Source of the DNA: Pantoea sp. SOD02
GTDB lineage: Bacteria > Pseudomonadota > Gammaproteobacteria > Enterobacterales > Enterobacteriaceae
Assembly: GCF_024707505.1 (NCBI RefSeq)
Contig: NZ_CP102605.1
Coordinates: 310,001 to 374,000, forward strand
Direction: 5' to 3'
Length of the DNA: 64,000 bases
Of this stretch, positions 1 through 7,997 are shown in pieces (position 1 is the stretch's first letter; the number at the start of each line of letters is the position of its first letter). The notes under the pieces are model-generated. The model did not search any database. It was not told the DNA's origin and saw nothing but the letters and a program-made list of their open reading frames with translations. Position numbers and translations under genes: made by a program.

Positions 1-2105
1 ACGGCTCAGGTTACTGGTCTCTCGAGATTCCAGTGGCACTGGAAAATGGACGTCACTACGTAGTGGCAAAAACGGCCACGAAAAGCAGTGGTGCTTTTGC
101 TATCAATGTCCAGGCTGAGCAAGATATCCCGGTCACCATTACAAGCGTGTTTGATAATGTGGCGGAGCAAGGATTTTTATCGAGCGGTAGAGGCTCAACT
201 GATGATGCGAATCCTACATTTACGGGGCGCGCAGGTGCCGATGAAATCGTAACGCTGTACAGCGGCAACAAAGTTCTTGGTAGCGTGAAAGCTGATCGCT
301 TTGGCAACTGGAGTCTGGAAATTCCTGTCGAGTTGAACCAAGGTTCTAATCTCGTAATAGCTAAAACAGCTAACATGCAAAGCGAAGGTTTTATCGTTAA
401 CCTCAACTTGCCGCAGAACACACCTGTCACTATTCAGGTAGCCTACGACAATGTCGGTGAGCACATGTGGCTGGTTGGCAACAATAATATCACCGACGAT
501 ACCCATCCGACCTTCCACGGCACGGCCGGTGCGCGTGAATTGGTAACGCTTTATAGCGGCGATGCGGTGCTGGGTAGCGTCAGAGCCAATGATAATGGCA
601 ACTGGTCGCTGGAAATCACCACTCCCCTCACCGAGGGGCTCAATCATGTGATCGCAAGAACATCGCACCAGGAAAGTAATGCTTACGAGGTCTATATTTC
701 CCTTCCTAAAGATGAACCACTTAGCATTAATATCGTCTGGGATAATGTGGGTACTCAGCAGTGGTTGCCTAGCGGTAGCGGTGTTATTGATGATGCCAGT
801 CCAACGTTTTACGGTAGTTCATTGCCTTATCAGACGGTTTCGCTTTATCGCGGTACCGAATTATTAGGTGTCACCGAAGCAAACATGGCGGGTCAATGGG
901 AACTGAAGATTCTGGCCGCATTGGGTGATGGTCAGCATGAAATTATTGCGGTCACATCAACAAAGCAAAGTGAGCCGTTCGTGGTGACCGTTGCGTTGCC
1001 TGCCCCGACAGACGAGCCGCTGGAAATTACCTACGCCCACGACATGTACGCGAAAACAGATTCAGTCTGGAGTGGCAGTGGTGTCATTGATGATGCAAAT
1101 CCATTCTTTGGTGGATCGGCAGGACGTGGTGAGTGGGTAACGATTTACCTTGGCGATCGTGCGGTCGGCAGCGTGCAAGCTAATGATTCAGGGCTGTGGC
1201 GAGTACAAATTACAGAGTCATTGACCAGTGGTTCGCATAGCCTTGTCGCGAAAACGGCTACGCAGGAGAGTACGCCATTCATTCTTGAGGTGCTTCTGCC
1301 GCAGGATACACCAACCAATATTCACTCGATGTGGGACAGCGTTGGTCAGCAGCAGAGTATTTATGAAGATGGCGCGCGCATTGATGATCCTCGCCCAACT
1401 TTATACGGCACTGCGGGTGCCTGGGAACGTGTGACGCTTTATGTCGATGGCGTCCCGATGGGCGAAGACGTGGCAGATAATTACGGTAATTGGGAAATCC
1501 GTGTCGATCGCGATTTAGCGCTGGGTGACCACGTAGTGACGGTATCAACCCCTTCACAGCAAAGTGGAGAACTGCATTTCTCCGTGGTTACTGCTGCAGA
1601 AGAACCGGTATCTATCACTCTGGCCAGTGTAGAAGCCGATAACCTGATTGGTGCTGAATATTTGTTCTCGGGTGAATCAATCGAGGTTGCAAATCCAATG
1701 ATTGTCGGCAAAGCAGCGCCTGAACAGCTGGTTACGCTTTATGCATCAGACAACACTGTGTTGGGCAGTAACGTAGCAAACAGTTATGGAATGTGGGAGA
1801 TTCAAGCGACTCTCAGCGTCGGCGAAAATCAGTTGACCGCTGCAACGTCTGGCGCGATCAGTGAACCGTTCGTAATTACGTTGACGCCAGCTGCATTTTC
1901 ACTGGACTTCTTAAGTGAGTTGCTGCCAGAAGATATGCCAGCGCTGTTCGCCGAAGAGGACGCAATCGCCAACAATGAGTTGTTGCAGCTTGAAATTAGC
2001 GAATCAGATATGGCAGAGATTTCGTTTAACGCTTATCAGACAAGCGTGGAATTTATTCCTGCAACTGCCAACCCTCTCAATGAAACTCAGTGGGAAAATA
2101 TTTGA
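1..2105 (+). CDS. Ig-like repeat adhesin, C-terminal part (5' truncated by window)
   Basis: The reading frame is open from the left edge (first full codon at base 3) to a TGA at 2103-2105, so only the C-terminal ~700 residues of a larger surface protein are present. The fragment holds six complete modules of roughly 95-100 residues plus the end of a seventh. Each has the same layout: a (W/Y/F)DNV-like start, a 'DDANPTF' type segment, 'VTLYSG..VLGSV.AN..GNWSLEI', then 'HVIAKT...S.PF'. Such bacterial Ig-like repeats are typical of large extracellular adhesins (Bap/SiiE style). The last ~70 residues are non-repetitive and acidic. I see no RTX glycine repeats, LPXTG motif or beta-barrel, so the secretion route is not evident here. 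The upstream GTG at 33 is internal to a repeat and is not a start. Confidence 0.75.
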   Translation, partial: GSGYWSLEIPVALENGRHYVVAKTATKSSGAFAINVQAEQDIPVTITSVFDNVAEQGFLSSGRGSTDDANPTFTGRAGADEIVTLYSGNKVLGSVKADRFGNWSLEIPVELNQGSNLVIAKTANMQSEGFIVNLNLPQNTPVTIQVAYDNVGEHMWLVGNNNITDDTHPTFHGTAGARELVTLYSGDAVLGSVRANDNGNWSLEITTPLTEGLNHVIARTSHQESNAYEVYISLPKDEPLSINIVWDNVGTQQWLPSGSGVIDDASPTFYGSSLPYQTVSLYRGTELLGVTEANMAGQWELKILAALGDGQHEIIAVTSTKQSEPFVVTVALPAPTDEPLEITYAHDMYAKTDSVWSGSGVIDDANPFFGGSAGRGEWVTIYLGDRAVGSVQANDSGLWRVQITESLTSGSHSLVAKTATQESTPFILEVLLPQDTPTNIHSMWDSVGQQQSIYEDGARIDDPRPTLYGTAGAWERVTLYVDGVPMGEDVADNYGNWEIRVDRDLALGDHVVTVSTPSQQSGELHFSVVTAAEEPVSITLASVEADNLIGAEYLFSGESIEVANPMIVGKAAPEQLVTLYASDNTVLGSNVANSYGMWEIQATLSVGENQLTAATSGAISEPFVITLTPAAFSLDFLSELLPEDMPALFAEEDAIANNELLQLEISESDMAEISFNAYQTSVEFIPATANPLNETQWENI

Positions 2106-2170
2106 CGTTAAGTCCGAAAATCTAACCCAAATTGCCGGGTAAGCAGATTTACCGGTAAGTTTCTAAACCA

Positions 2171-2201
2171 AGCCGCAATGCATTTTATTGCGGCTTTTTT
2201 T
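2171..2201 (+). terminator. rho-independent terminator after the adhesin gene
   Basis: A perfect stem (AGCCGCAAT / ATTGCGGCT) with a short GCATTTT loop is followed directly by a run of T. It lies 65 bp after the adhesin stop and just before the 3' end of the convergent Fic gene. Confidence 0.9.
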
Positions 2202-2216
2202 GTCTTTGAATCATCA

Positions 2217-3326
2217 TCAACATTTAATTTGATACCGCGTACTTCGCCCGCCGCCCGGTAATTTATCCAGACAACCTTTCGCCAGCAATTCAGTCAGATG
2301 TCGCGTCGCCGTGGCTTTACTCACTTTCGCCACTTTCTGATACTGACCTGCGCTGATGCCTTCACTGAATCCCTGTTCTCCGCCATCCAGTAAGCGATTC
2401 AGCACGCGGGTTTGCTCCGCACTCAATTCAGCTGCGTTGTGCATCAACCAGAAGCGCGCTTTATTTTGCGTGCGCGTGACGGTTTCCAGCGCCTGTTCAA
2501 GACTGTCATTTAGCACATCACAAAACCACAGCAACCAATCGGTAACGTCTATTGCACCGCGCTGCGTCTCCTGCAGGATGCGGTAATAGTCGGCACGTCG
2601 CGCCAGAATCGATGCGGACATGGCATACAAACGGATGCTCTGGCTATCAGCCTGCGCCAGCGCCAAATCGGTGAGGGCGCGAGTGATACGTCCATTACCG
2701 TCATCAAACGGGTGCAGCGTAACGAACCACAAGTGGCACAACGCGGCGCGCAGCAGCGGATCGAGCAGCGGATCCTCGCGACTGTGATTAAACCAGGCGA
2801 TAAATTCCTCCAGCTGCGCTTCCAGCCCGGCGCGTGGTGGCGCTTCGAAATGTACCGTTGGTCGATCGATACGGCCTGAAACCACCTGCATTGGCTCATC
2901 GCCGCGCAGCGTACCCACATTTAGCCGCTTGATGGTCCATTCACTTTCGGGAAACAGCCAGCGATGCCACTGACACAAACGCGCCAACGTTAATTCCTGA
3001 TCGCGTTGCGTAATGGCATCCAGCATCATGGTTGCCAAACCTTCTGAACGTTCGGAAACCGGGTAAGGCTGATCGAGCGAAACGCCTAAACGACGGGCAA
3101 GCGAAGATCGTACCGATTGCGCGTTGACGCGCTCATCTTCAATCGCTGAGGAAGAGAGTATATTGCTGAGCAGCGTATCCAGCGTTTGTTGCTCGCTGTT
3201 ATCTTGCACGCTGGCACGGCCCAGCAACACGCCCCGTTGCTGCTGCAACTGGCGCAGGCGCGGCAGTAACTTCTCATCTTGCCAGCGAAACTGCGGCCAA
3301 TCGGGCTGCTGCCAAATCCACATCAT
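2217..3326 (-). CDS. Fic family protein with N-terminal DUF4172 and C-terminal winged helix
   Basis: Predicted AMP-transferase (AMPylator or related nucleotidyl transferase). The protein begins MMWIWQQPDW, the usual start of DUF4172-type Fic proteins. An inhibitory helix motif SSAIEDE lies near residue 60, and the Fic core with HPFDDGNGR (intact His, acidic residue, Asn and Arg) near residue 205. The last ~65 residues form a winged-helix-like domain (KVSKATATRHLTELL). I place the start at 3326 because AGGAG lies 8 nt upstream of the ATGATG; the longer frame from 3347 adds seven residues without a ribosome site. In the usual inhibitory motif (S/T)xxxE(G/N) the last position is Gly or Asn; here it is Asp. 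The upstream region carries repeated TGAGCTGA sites, so the C-terminal domain may autoregulate. Target proteins are unknown. Confidence 0.88.
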   Translation of the reverse strand: MMWIWQQPDWPQFRWQDEKLLPRLRQLQQQRGVLLGRASVQDNSEQQTLDTLLSNILSSSAIEDERVNAQSVRSSLARRLGVSLDQPYPVSERSEGLATMMLDAITQRDQELTLARLCQWHRWLFPESEWTIKRLNVGTLRGDEPMQVVSGRIDRPTVHFEAPPRAGLEAQLEEFIAWFNHSREDPLLDPLLRAALCHLWFVTLHPFDDGNGRITRALTDLALAQADSQSIRLYAMSASILARRADYYRILQETQRGAIDVTDWLLWFCDVLNDSLEQALETVTRTQNKARFWLMHNAAELSAEQTRVLNRLLDGGEQGFSEGISAGQYQKVAKVSKATATRHLTELLAKGCLDKLPGGGRSTRYQIKC

Positions 3327-3328
3327 AA

Positions 3329-3410
3329 GCTCACTCCTGAATTGCATGAGCTGAATAGGATTGATATTCGGCTCATATAGTGAGCTGAATAATAGCCTGT
3401 AATCAGCTCA
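3329..3410 (-). promoter_or_regulatory. Cluster of TGAGCTGA sites upstream of the Fic gene
   Basis: The 8-mer TGAGCTGA occurs at 3347-3354 and 3381-3388 (34 bp apart) and in inverted form (TCAGCTCA) at 3403-3410. Extra half-sites GCTCA lie at 3329-3333 and 3371-3375, so GCTCA-TATAG-TGAGC forms a small palindrome at 3371-3385. The cluster covers the expected promoter and leader of the Fic gene and is a likely operator, possibly for the Fic protein's own winged-helix domain. Confidence 0.5.
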
Positions 3411-3455
3411 TTGACCAGAAGGGAGCGGGCGGGCATTGGGCGAGAATCTGATGCC

Positions 3456-3521
3456 GGTCGCCATTAATGGCGACCCTACAAGGATTGGCGCGTTTTCGTA
3501 GGGTGCGCATTCATGCGCACC
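3456..3521. repeat. Composite REP-like element, A stem + linker + B stem
   Basis: An A-type palindrome (GGTCGCC..GGCGACC, flanked by CTAC) is joined by an 18-bp linker (AAGGATTGGCGCGTTTTC) to a B-type palindrome (GTAG then GGTGCGC..GCGCACC). The same linker recurs in other composite copies of the window in one or the other orientation. Confidence 0.85.
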
Positions 3522-3576
3522 TGGATAACGCCACGCGTGGCGATTCAATAGCGCTCTGATCCGACCTCCTTTGCCA

Positions 3577-3603
3577 TCAAGTTCCCCCGCCGCGCGCCGA
3601 TAG
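3577..3603 (+). promoter_or_regulatory. Sigma-28 (FliA) promoter of the chemoreceptor gene
   Basis: TCAAGTTC, 11 bp, then GCCGATAG: close to the enterobacterial flagellar consensus TAAAGTTT-N11-GCCGATAA with exact spacing. It is about 70 bp upstream of the chemoreceptor start. Confidence 0.75.
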
Positions 3604-3676
3604 AGTGTTCAAAGGGATGTACGCGCACAGGGAGTGGTTCTGATTACCGAAAAGTGTCAACTCCAGGAGCGCCATA

Positions 3677-5617
3677 ATGGCCAAACACGCATCACCTAAG
3701 AAAAAAATGAGCACCCGCACGCAGATGCTGCTGACGGGCGCCTTAACCATCACGCTCGGCTTTGCCGTGACCATCGGCGTGCTTAGCTGGCAATCCAGCA
3801 ATGAACAAAAGTCGCTCGCTGAAAACTACCTGCAGCAGATAGCGCAAAGCCAGGCGCTGCAAATTCAGCATCAACTCAGCTATGCGCGCGATGTGGCGCA
3901 TAACCTTGGCCACAGCCTAATCGCGTTGCCAGCGGCAGGGATTCAGGACCGTAAAGTCGCCGATAAGCTGATGGAATCCGCGCTACGCGATAATCCCGAT
4001 TATCTGTCGATCTCTGTGATCTTTGAAGAGAACGCCTTCGACGGACGTGACGCGGAGTTTGCCACCCAACCCAATGCGGCACCGAAAGGTCGCTACGCGT
4101 TCTTTGTCGACCGCGATCAAAGCGGCAAATTCAACATGCATCCGCTGACCTCAATCTTCACGCCGGGTCAGGGCGATTACTATCTGCTGCCGCAAAAAAG
4201 CCAGAAAGACATGCTGATCGAGCCATACAGCTACGCCTACAACGGCGTGCCGACGCTGCTGACCTCGGTGGCGGCACCGATTGTCAGCCAGGGCAAACTG
4301 TGGGGCGTAGTGACGTCCGATATTTCACTGGCGTCGCTGCAGGAGAAGGTCAACAAAATCAAACCGTGGGAAGGCAGCGGCTATGCGATGTTGCTCTCCA
4401 GCGCGGGCAATGTGGTCTCTTATCCGGATAAAAACCAGACCAGCAAGCCGTGGAAAGGCGATACCAACAACTTCAGCAGCAGCGTGATGGAACATCATGA
4501 TGCCTTGCTGGGTGAAGATGTGTTGGTGACGTGGCAGCCGGTGGTAATTGGTAACAGCGATCAGAAATGGTATCTCGGCGTGGTTGCGCCGGTTAGCCAG
4601 GTGATGGCTGCGGCACATCGACAACTGATCAACGCGGTGATCCTGATGATCATCAGCATTCTGGTGGTGTGTACGCTACTGGGTATGCTGTTCAGCCGCA
4701 AAGTGCTGAAGCCGATTGGTGGCGAACCGCTGGAAGCTGCGACCATCGCGCTGGCCGTCGCCGATGGCAAACTTGATAACGTCATCACGCTGAAAGGGCG
4801 CGATAACAGCAGCTTGTTCTATGCGCTGCATACCATGCAAAACCAGCTGCGCGAGATTGTGGGACAGATTCAGGATGCCAGTTCATCGGTGCGTCAGGGC
4901 GCGGGTGAAATCGCCAGCGGAAACCTCAATCTCGCCTCGCGCACTGAGCAGCAAGCTGCCGCGCTGGAGCAAACGGCCGCCAGCATGGAGCAGATCACCG
5001 CCACGGTGAAACACAACGCCACCAACGCGCATCAGGCAACCACATTGACCGACAATGCCACGCATATCGCTAGCCGCGGTGAAACGCTGGTGGGCGAAGT
5101 GGTGCAAACCATGGCGCAGATCGACGATAGCGCGAAGAAGATTGGCGACATCACCGCCATCATCAACAGCATCGCCTTCCAGACCAATATTCTGGCGCTT
5201 AACGCCGCAGTAGAAGCGGCACGCGCCGGTGAACAAGGGCGCGGCTTTGCTGTGGTGGCGTCGGAAGTGCGTAATCTGGCCCAGCGCAGCGCCAATGCGG
5301 TGAAAGATATCGGTGCGCTGATTCAGGAGTCCACGCAGCGCGTCGGCAGCGGTGTGCAGCTGGTGCAGGATGCTGGCAGAACCATGCAGGAGATGACGCA
5401 GGCGGTGAATTCAGTGCGCACCATCATTGGTGAAATTGTGATTGCGTCCGATGAGCAGGCGCGTGGCATCAGCCAGGTGACCATCGCGGTGAACGAGATG
5501 GACAGCACCACACAGCAGAACGCCGCGCTGGTGCAGGAGATGTCCGCCGCTGCCAGTTCGCTGGAAGATCAGGCTTCGCAGCTGGCAAACACGGTTGGGC
5601 GTTTCCAACTGAGCTAA
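3677..5617 (+). CDS. Methyl-accepting chemotaxis protein, transmembrane with Cache sensor
   Basis: A 646-residue chemoreceptor that senses a periplasmic ligand and signals through CheW/CheA. A basic N-terminus is followed by a membrane segment (about residues 17-38), a periplasmic sensor of ~275 residues with the layout of a double Cache domain, a second membrane segment (about 316-338), a HAMP region and a long coiled-coil signalling domain. The conserved hairpin (FQTNILALNAAVEAARAGEQ onward) lies near residues 500-540. The protein ends in GRFQLS and lacks the C-terminal CheR-binding pentapeptide of high-abundance receptors. AGGAG precedes the ATG, and a sigma-28 promoter upstream ties it to the flagellar regulon. 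The ligand cannot be told from the sequence; Cache receptors often bind amino or organic acids. Its stop overlaps the convergent MFS gene by 4 bp. Confidence 0.93.
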   Translation: MAKHASPKKKMSTRTQMLLTGALTITLGFAVTIGVLSWQSSNEQKSLAENYLQQIAQSQALQIQHQLSYARDVAHNLGHSLIALPAAGIQDRKVADKLMESALRDNPDYLSISVIFEENAFDGRDAEFATQPNAAPKGRYAFFVDRDQSGKFNMHPLTSIFTPGQGDYYLLPQKSQKDMLIEPYSYAYNGVPTLLTSVAAPIVSQGKLWGVVTSDISLASLQEKVNKIKPWEGSGYAMLLSSAGNVVSYPDKNQTSKPWKGDTNNFSSSVMEHHDALLGEDVLVTWQPVVIGNSDQKWYLGVVAPVSQVMAAAHRQLINAVILMIISILVVCTLLGMLFSRKVLKPIGGEPLEAATIALAVADGKLDNVITLKGRDNSSLFYALHTMQNQLREIVGQIQDASSSVRQGAGEIASGNLNLASRTEQQAAALEQTAASMEQITATVKHNATNAHQATTLTDNATHIASRGETLVGEVVQTMAQIDDSAKKIGDITAIINSIAFQTNILALNAAVEAARAGEQGRGFAVVASEVRNLAQRSANAVKDIGALIQESTQRVGSGVQLVQDAGRTMQEMTQAVNSVRTIIGEIVIASDEQARGISQVTIAVNEMDSTTQQNAALVQEMSAAASSLEDQASQLANTVGRFQLS

Positions 5618-6831
5618 GTATGAGCGGCTGATTTATTTGATAGTCGGCTGCCCATCCACCATGTCATCAGCGCTGCGCAGGCGATCACGCCTAACACGGC
5701 AAAGGTCACATGATAGGAGTAGGCAGCCGCAATATTCCCAGCCAGCGCCGGGCTCATTGCCGCGCCGATCCCCTGCATCAGCATGATAAAACCCTGTCCC
5801 GCGTTGGTATGTCCGCTCCCTTGCAAGATTTTGACAATGTAGCCGGGGATCGCCACGCCAAGCAAACCCGCTGCCATTCCATCCAGTATCTGCACCGGAA
5901 CCATCGAAAACGTGCTGTCAAACAGGGAGGCAATCAGCGCACGCACCGGTAACACCAACAGTGCCAAAGTGATTAACTTTGTATACCCGAAACGCGAGGC
6001 ATGGCGTGCGGCATAGAGCGCCATCGGGATCATGACGCACTGAGAAATCACCACCGTTGCGGCCGCGTAAAGTCCGGGGCTGATTTCAGCACTGTGCGCT
6101 GAGGCAACGCGCAAACTTAACATCGGCAACAGCGCTGCGTTGCCCAGATGAAACAGCAGCAGGGTTAACGCGGTAATGATCAACGCTGGATGGCGAACAA
6201 CATGGCTGAGGCGCGGAAGGGTATCGCCGGATGAAGCGCTTGTCATACCGCGCGCGGCGACGTCATCAATCTCTTCACTGCGAATGAACAGCACAGCCAG
6301 CGCAGCACACAGCGCCATGGTTGTCATCAGCACAAACACCGCGCCGGTTCCCCAGTACCACACTGCAGCGCCAGCAATGATGGCAGCGGTCATGTTTCCG
6401 CCATGATTGAAGGCTTCATTTTTCCCCATTTGCTGACCAAAACCGTCCGGGCCGGTTAAACCCAGAGTAATGCCGGTCAGTACAGGCGCAATGAGCGCCG
6501 CTGAGAGGCCAGTGACAATCTGCGACAAAACGGTGATCCAGGCTTGATCGAAATACCAGAGCAGCAAAGTGGTGCAAGTGATCAGCATTGAACCGGCAAG
6601 CAGCAGCGATCGTTTATGGCGCGTAGCGTCAGTTGCCAGCCCGGCCGGAAGCGTAGCGACAAGCCCGGCGAGGCCACCGGCGGTCATCACCCAGCCGATA
6701 TCGCCCGCATTCCAGTGACGTTCGGTGAGAAAGATGCCAAGGAAGGGGCCGAGACCGTCCCGAACGTCAGCCATAAAAAAGTTAACCAGACACAAAGCCT
6801 GAAGCGAACGCAGTGGCATATGAATTCTCAT
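5614..6831 (-). CDS. MFS transporter
   Basis: A hydrophobic protein of about 405 residues with the major facilitator pattern, including a motif-A-like loop (GLATDATRHKRSLL) after the second segment. Its N-terminal part (VNFFMADVRDGLGPFLGIFL) resembles a family of uncharacterised proteobacterial MFS proteins. The substrate is unknown. The frame can open at 6879, but those residues are polar and have no ribosome site; the ATG at 6831 (MRIHMPLRSLQ) or 6819 is more likely. It lies head-to-tail with the GlxA-type regulator just upstream (start of MFS about 60 bp from that gene's stop), so the two may be co-transcribed. Its end overlaps the chemoreceptor stop by 4 bp. Confidence 0.82.
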   Translation of the reverse strand: MRIHMPLRSLQALCLVNFFMADVRDGLGPFLGIFLTERHWNAGDIGWVMTAGGLAGLVATLPAGLATDATRHKRSLLLAGSMLITCTTLLLWYFDQAWITVLSQIVTGLSAALIAPVLTGITLGLTGPDGFGQQMGKNEAFNHGGNMTAAIIAGAAVWYWGTGAVFVLMTTMALCAALAVLFIRSEEIDDVAARGMTSASSGDTLPRLSHVVRHPALIITALTLLLFHLGNAALLPMLSLRVASAHSAEISPGLYAAATVVISQCVMIPMALYAARHASRFGYTKLITLALLVLPVRALIASLFDSTFSMVPVQILDGMAAGLLGVAIPGYIVKILQGSGHTNAGQGFIMLMQGIGAAMSPALAGNIAAAYSYHVTFAVLGVIACAALMTWWMGSRLSNKSAAHT

Positions 6832-6890
6832 CGATTCAATGGGAAGGAAACGATCATAATCATGGCAGGAAAACAGCACTTTGCCTGCGG

Positions 6891-7886
6891 TTAATCGCTC
6901 TGGGCGGTGCCAAACCGCTGCCGATACTGGCCGGGCGTGACGCCGGTGAGTTTACGGAATATTTTACGGAAAGCGGAAGGATCGCCGTAGCCGATTTCCC
7001 AGGCAATCTGATCAACCGAACGATTGCTGAGTTCCAGCGCATCACGCGCTTTCATGATACGTACCTGCTGCACATAATCCGTTGGCCGCATGCCGGTCGC
7101 TTTCTGAAAATGGCGCAGAAAGGTACGTGGCGTCATGCTCGCCAGCGCTGACATGCTCTCAATGCTGTGCTGTTCAGCAAAATGGGCGTGCAGATGATGC
7201 TGTGCGCGCAGAATCTGGCTGTCGCCGTGCTCGAAATTGGGGATAAACGCGGAGTAGGTGCTTTGCTCACGGCGTGGCGGATCGATCAGTAAAAAGCGCG
7301 AAGTCGCTAGCATGGTGCCGGTGCCGAGCACTTTTTCAATCAGCGTTAAACCCAAATCGGTCCACGCCAGAATGCCGCCAGCGGTAATAATATCGCCGTC
7401 GTCGATCACCATATTTTCCACCGCGACATTCACCGCAGGAAAACGCTCCGACAACGTCTGCGCAAAGGCCCAGTGCGTAGTGGCGCGACGGTGATTAATC
7501 AGTCCGGTTTCTGCCAGCACAAAAGCACCGGCGCACACCGAACAGAGCGTTACGCCTTGATCATAAAGCTCGCTCATCCAGTTAGCTGGGATCTTCATCG
7601 GCACCATTTTTGCCGGTTGCACCAGGCTTGGCGGCGCAATCACGTGGCTTAAGCGATGCGGCGTATCGGGATGGCTATCCCAGATACAGGCCATTTTGTC
7701 GCTCTGCGCATCGATCTGCCAATGCGACACCCGAATCGCGCGCTTGCTCGCCTCTCCGGAAATAGCCTCCGCCCATTCTGCAGCTATCCTGAACATATCG
7801 GTTAGGCCATAAATCGCCGCAAGCTGGCAATCGGGATAGATCACCAGGCCAATCTCCGCCACAACGTTATCTTCAGCAATTTTCAT
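6891..7886 (-). CDS. GlxA family transcriptional regulator (DJ-1/PfpI domain + AraC HTH)
   Basis: A 331-residue regulator. Residues ~10-190 form a DJ-1/PfpI-like domain with the Cys elbow (LCSVCAGAFVLAETG), and residues ~225-325 carry the two-helix AraC/XylS DNA-binding domain (SALASMTPRTFLRHFQKATG ... AWEIGYGDPSAFRKIFRKLTG). GlxA-type regulators usually control nearby catabolic or detoxification genes. It is divergent from the chloroperoxidase-like hydrolase, and a TGTCA-TATT-TGACA palindrome lies between them, so that gene is the best target. The MFS gene follows on the same strand. The ligand is unknown. Confidence 0.9.
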   Translation of the reverse strand: MKIAEDNVVAEIGLVIYPDCQLAAIYGLTDMFRIAAEWAEAISGEASKRAIRVSHWQIDAQSDKMACIWDSHPDTPHRLSHVIAPPSLVQPAKMVPMKIPANWMSELYDQGVTLCSVCAGAFVLAETGLINHRRATTHWAFAQTLSERFPAVNVAVENMVIDDGDIITAGGILAWTDLGLTLIEKVLGTGTMLATSRFLLIDPPRREQSTYSAFIPNFEHGDSQILRAQHHLHAHFAEQHSIESMSALASMTPRTFLRHFQKATGMRPTDYVQQVRIMKARDALELSNRSVDQIAWEIGYGDPSAFRKIFRKLTGVTPGQYRQRFGTAQSD

Positions 7887-7911
7887 TATTTGTCACTTAC
7901 AGCCCTTAATG

Positions 7912-7925
7912 TGTCATATTTGACA
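7912..7925. promoter_or_regulatory. Palindrome TGTCATATTTGACA in the regulator/hydrolase intergenic region
   Basis: 5-bp arms TGTCA and TGACA with a 4-bp centre, located 26 bp upstream of the GlxA-type gene start and 73 bp upstream of the hydrolase start; another TGTCA is at 7891-7895. It is a candidate operator. TTGACA within it could also serve as a -35 element for the hydrolase. Confidence 0.4.
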
Positions 7926-7997
7926 ATATTAGCCGCTGCCGCTTTCCCTGACAATAAGCCCATCAAACGCAAACAATCACCTACAGAGGACATTCTC

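Larger units (their letters stand above)
3327..3676. other. Divergent intergenic region between fic and the chemoreceptor gene
   Basis: About 350 bp without a gene. From left to right it holds the TGAGCTGA cluster for the Fic gene, one composite palindromic repeat element (3456-3521), and a sigma-28 type promoter (3577-3603) for the chemoreceptor, whose AGGAG ribosome site is at 3664-3668. Confidence 0.8.

Noticed and set aside
4325..5608. Antisense frames opposite the chemoreceptor
   Set aside because: The sense strand encodes a full canonical chemoreceptor; the antisense products are composition shadows.
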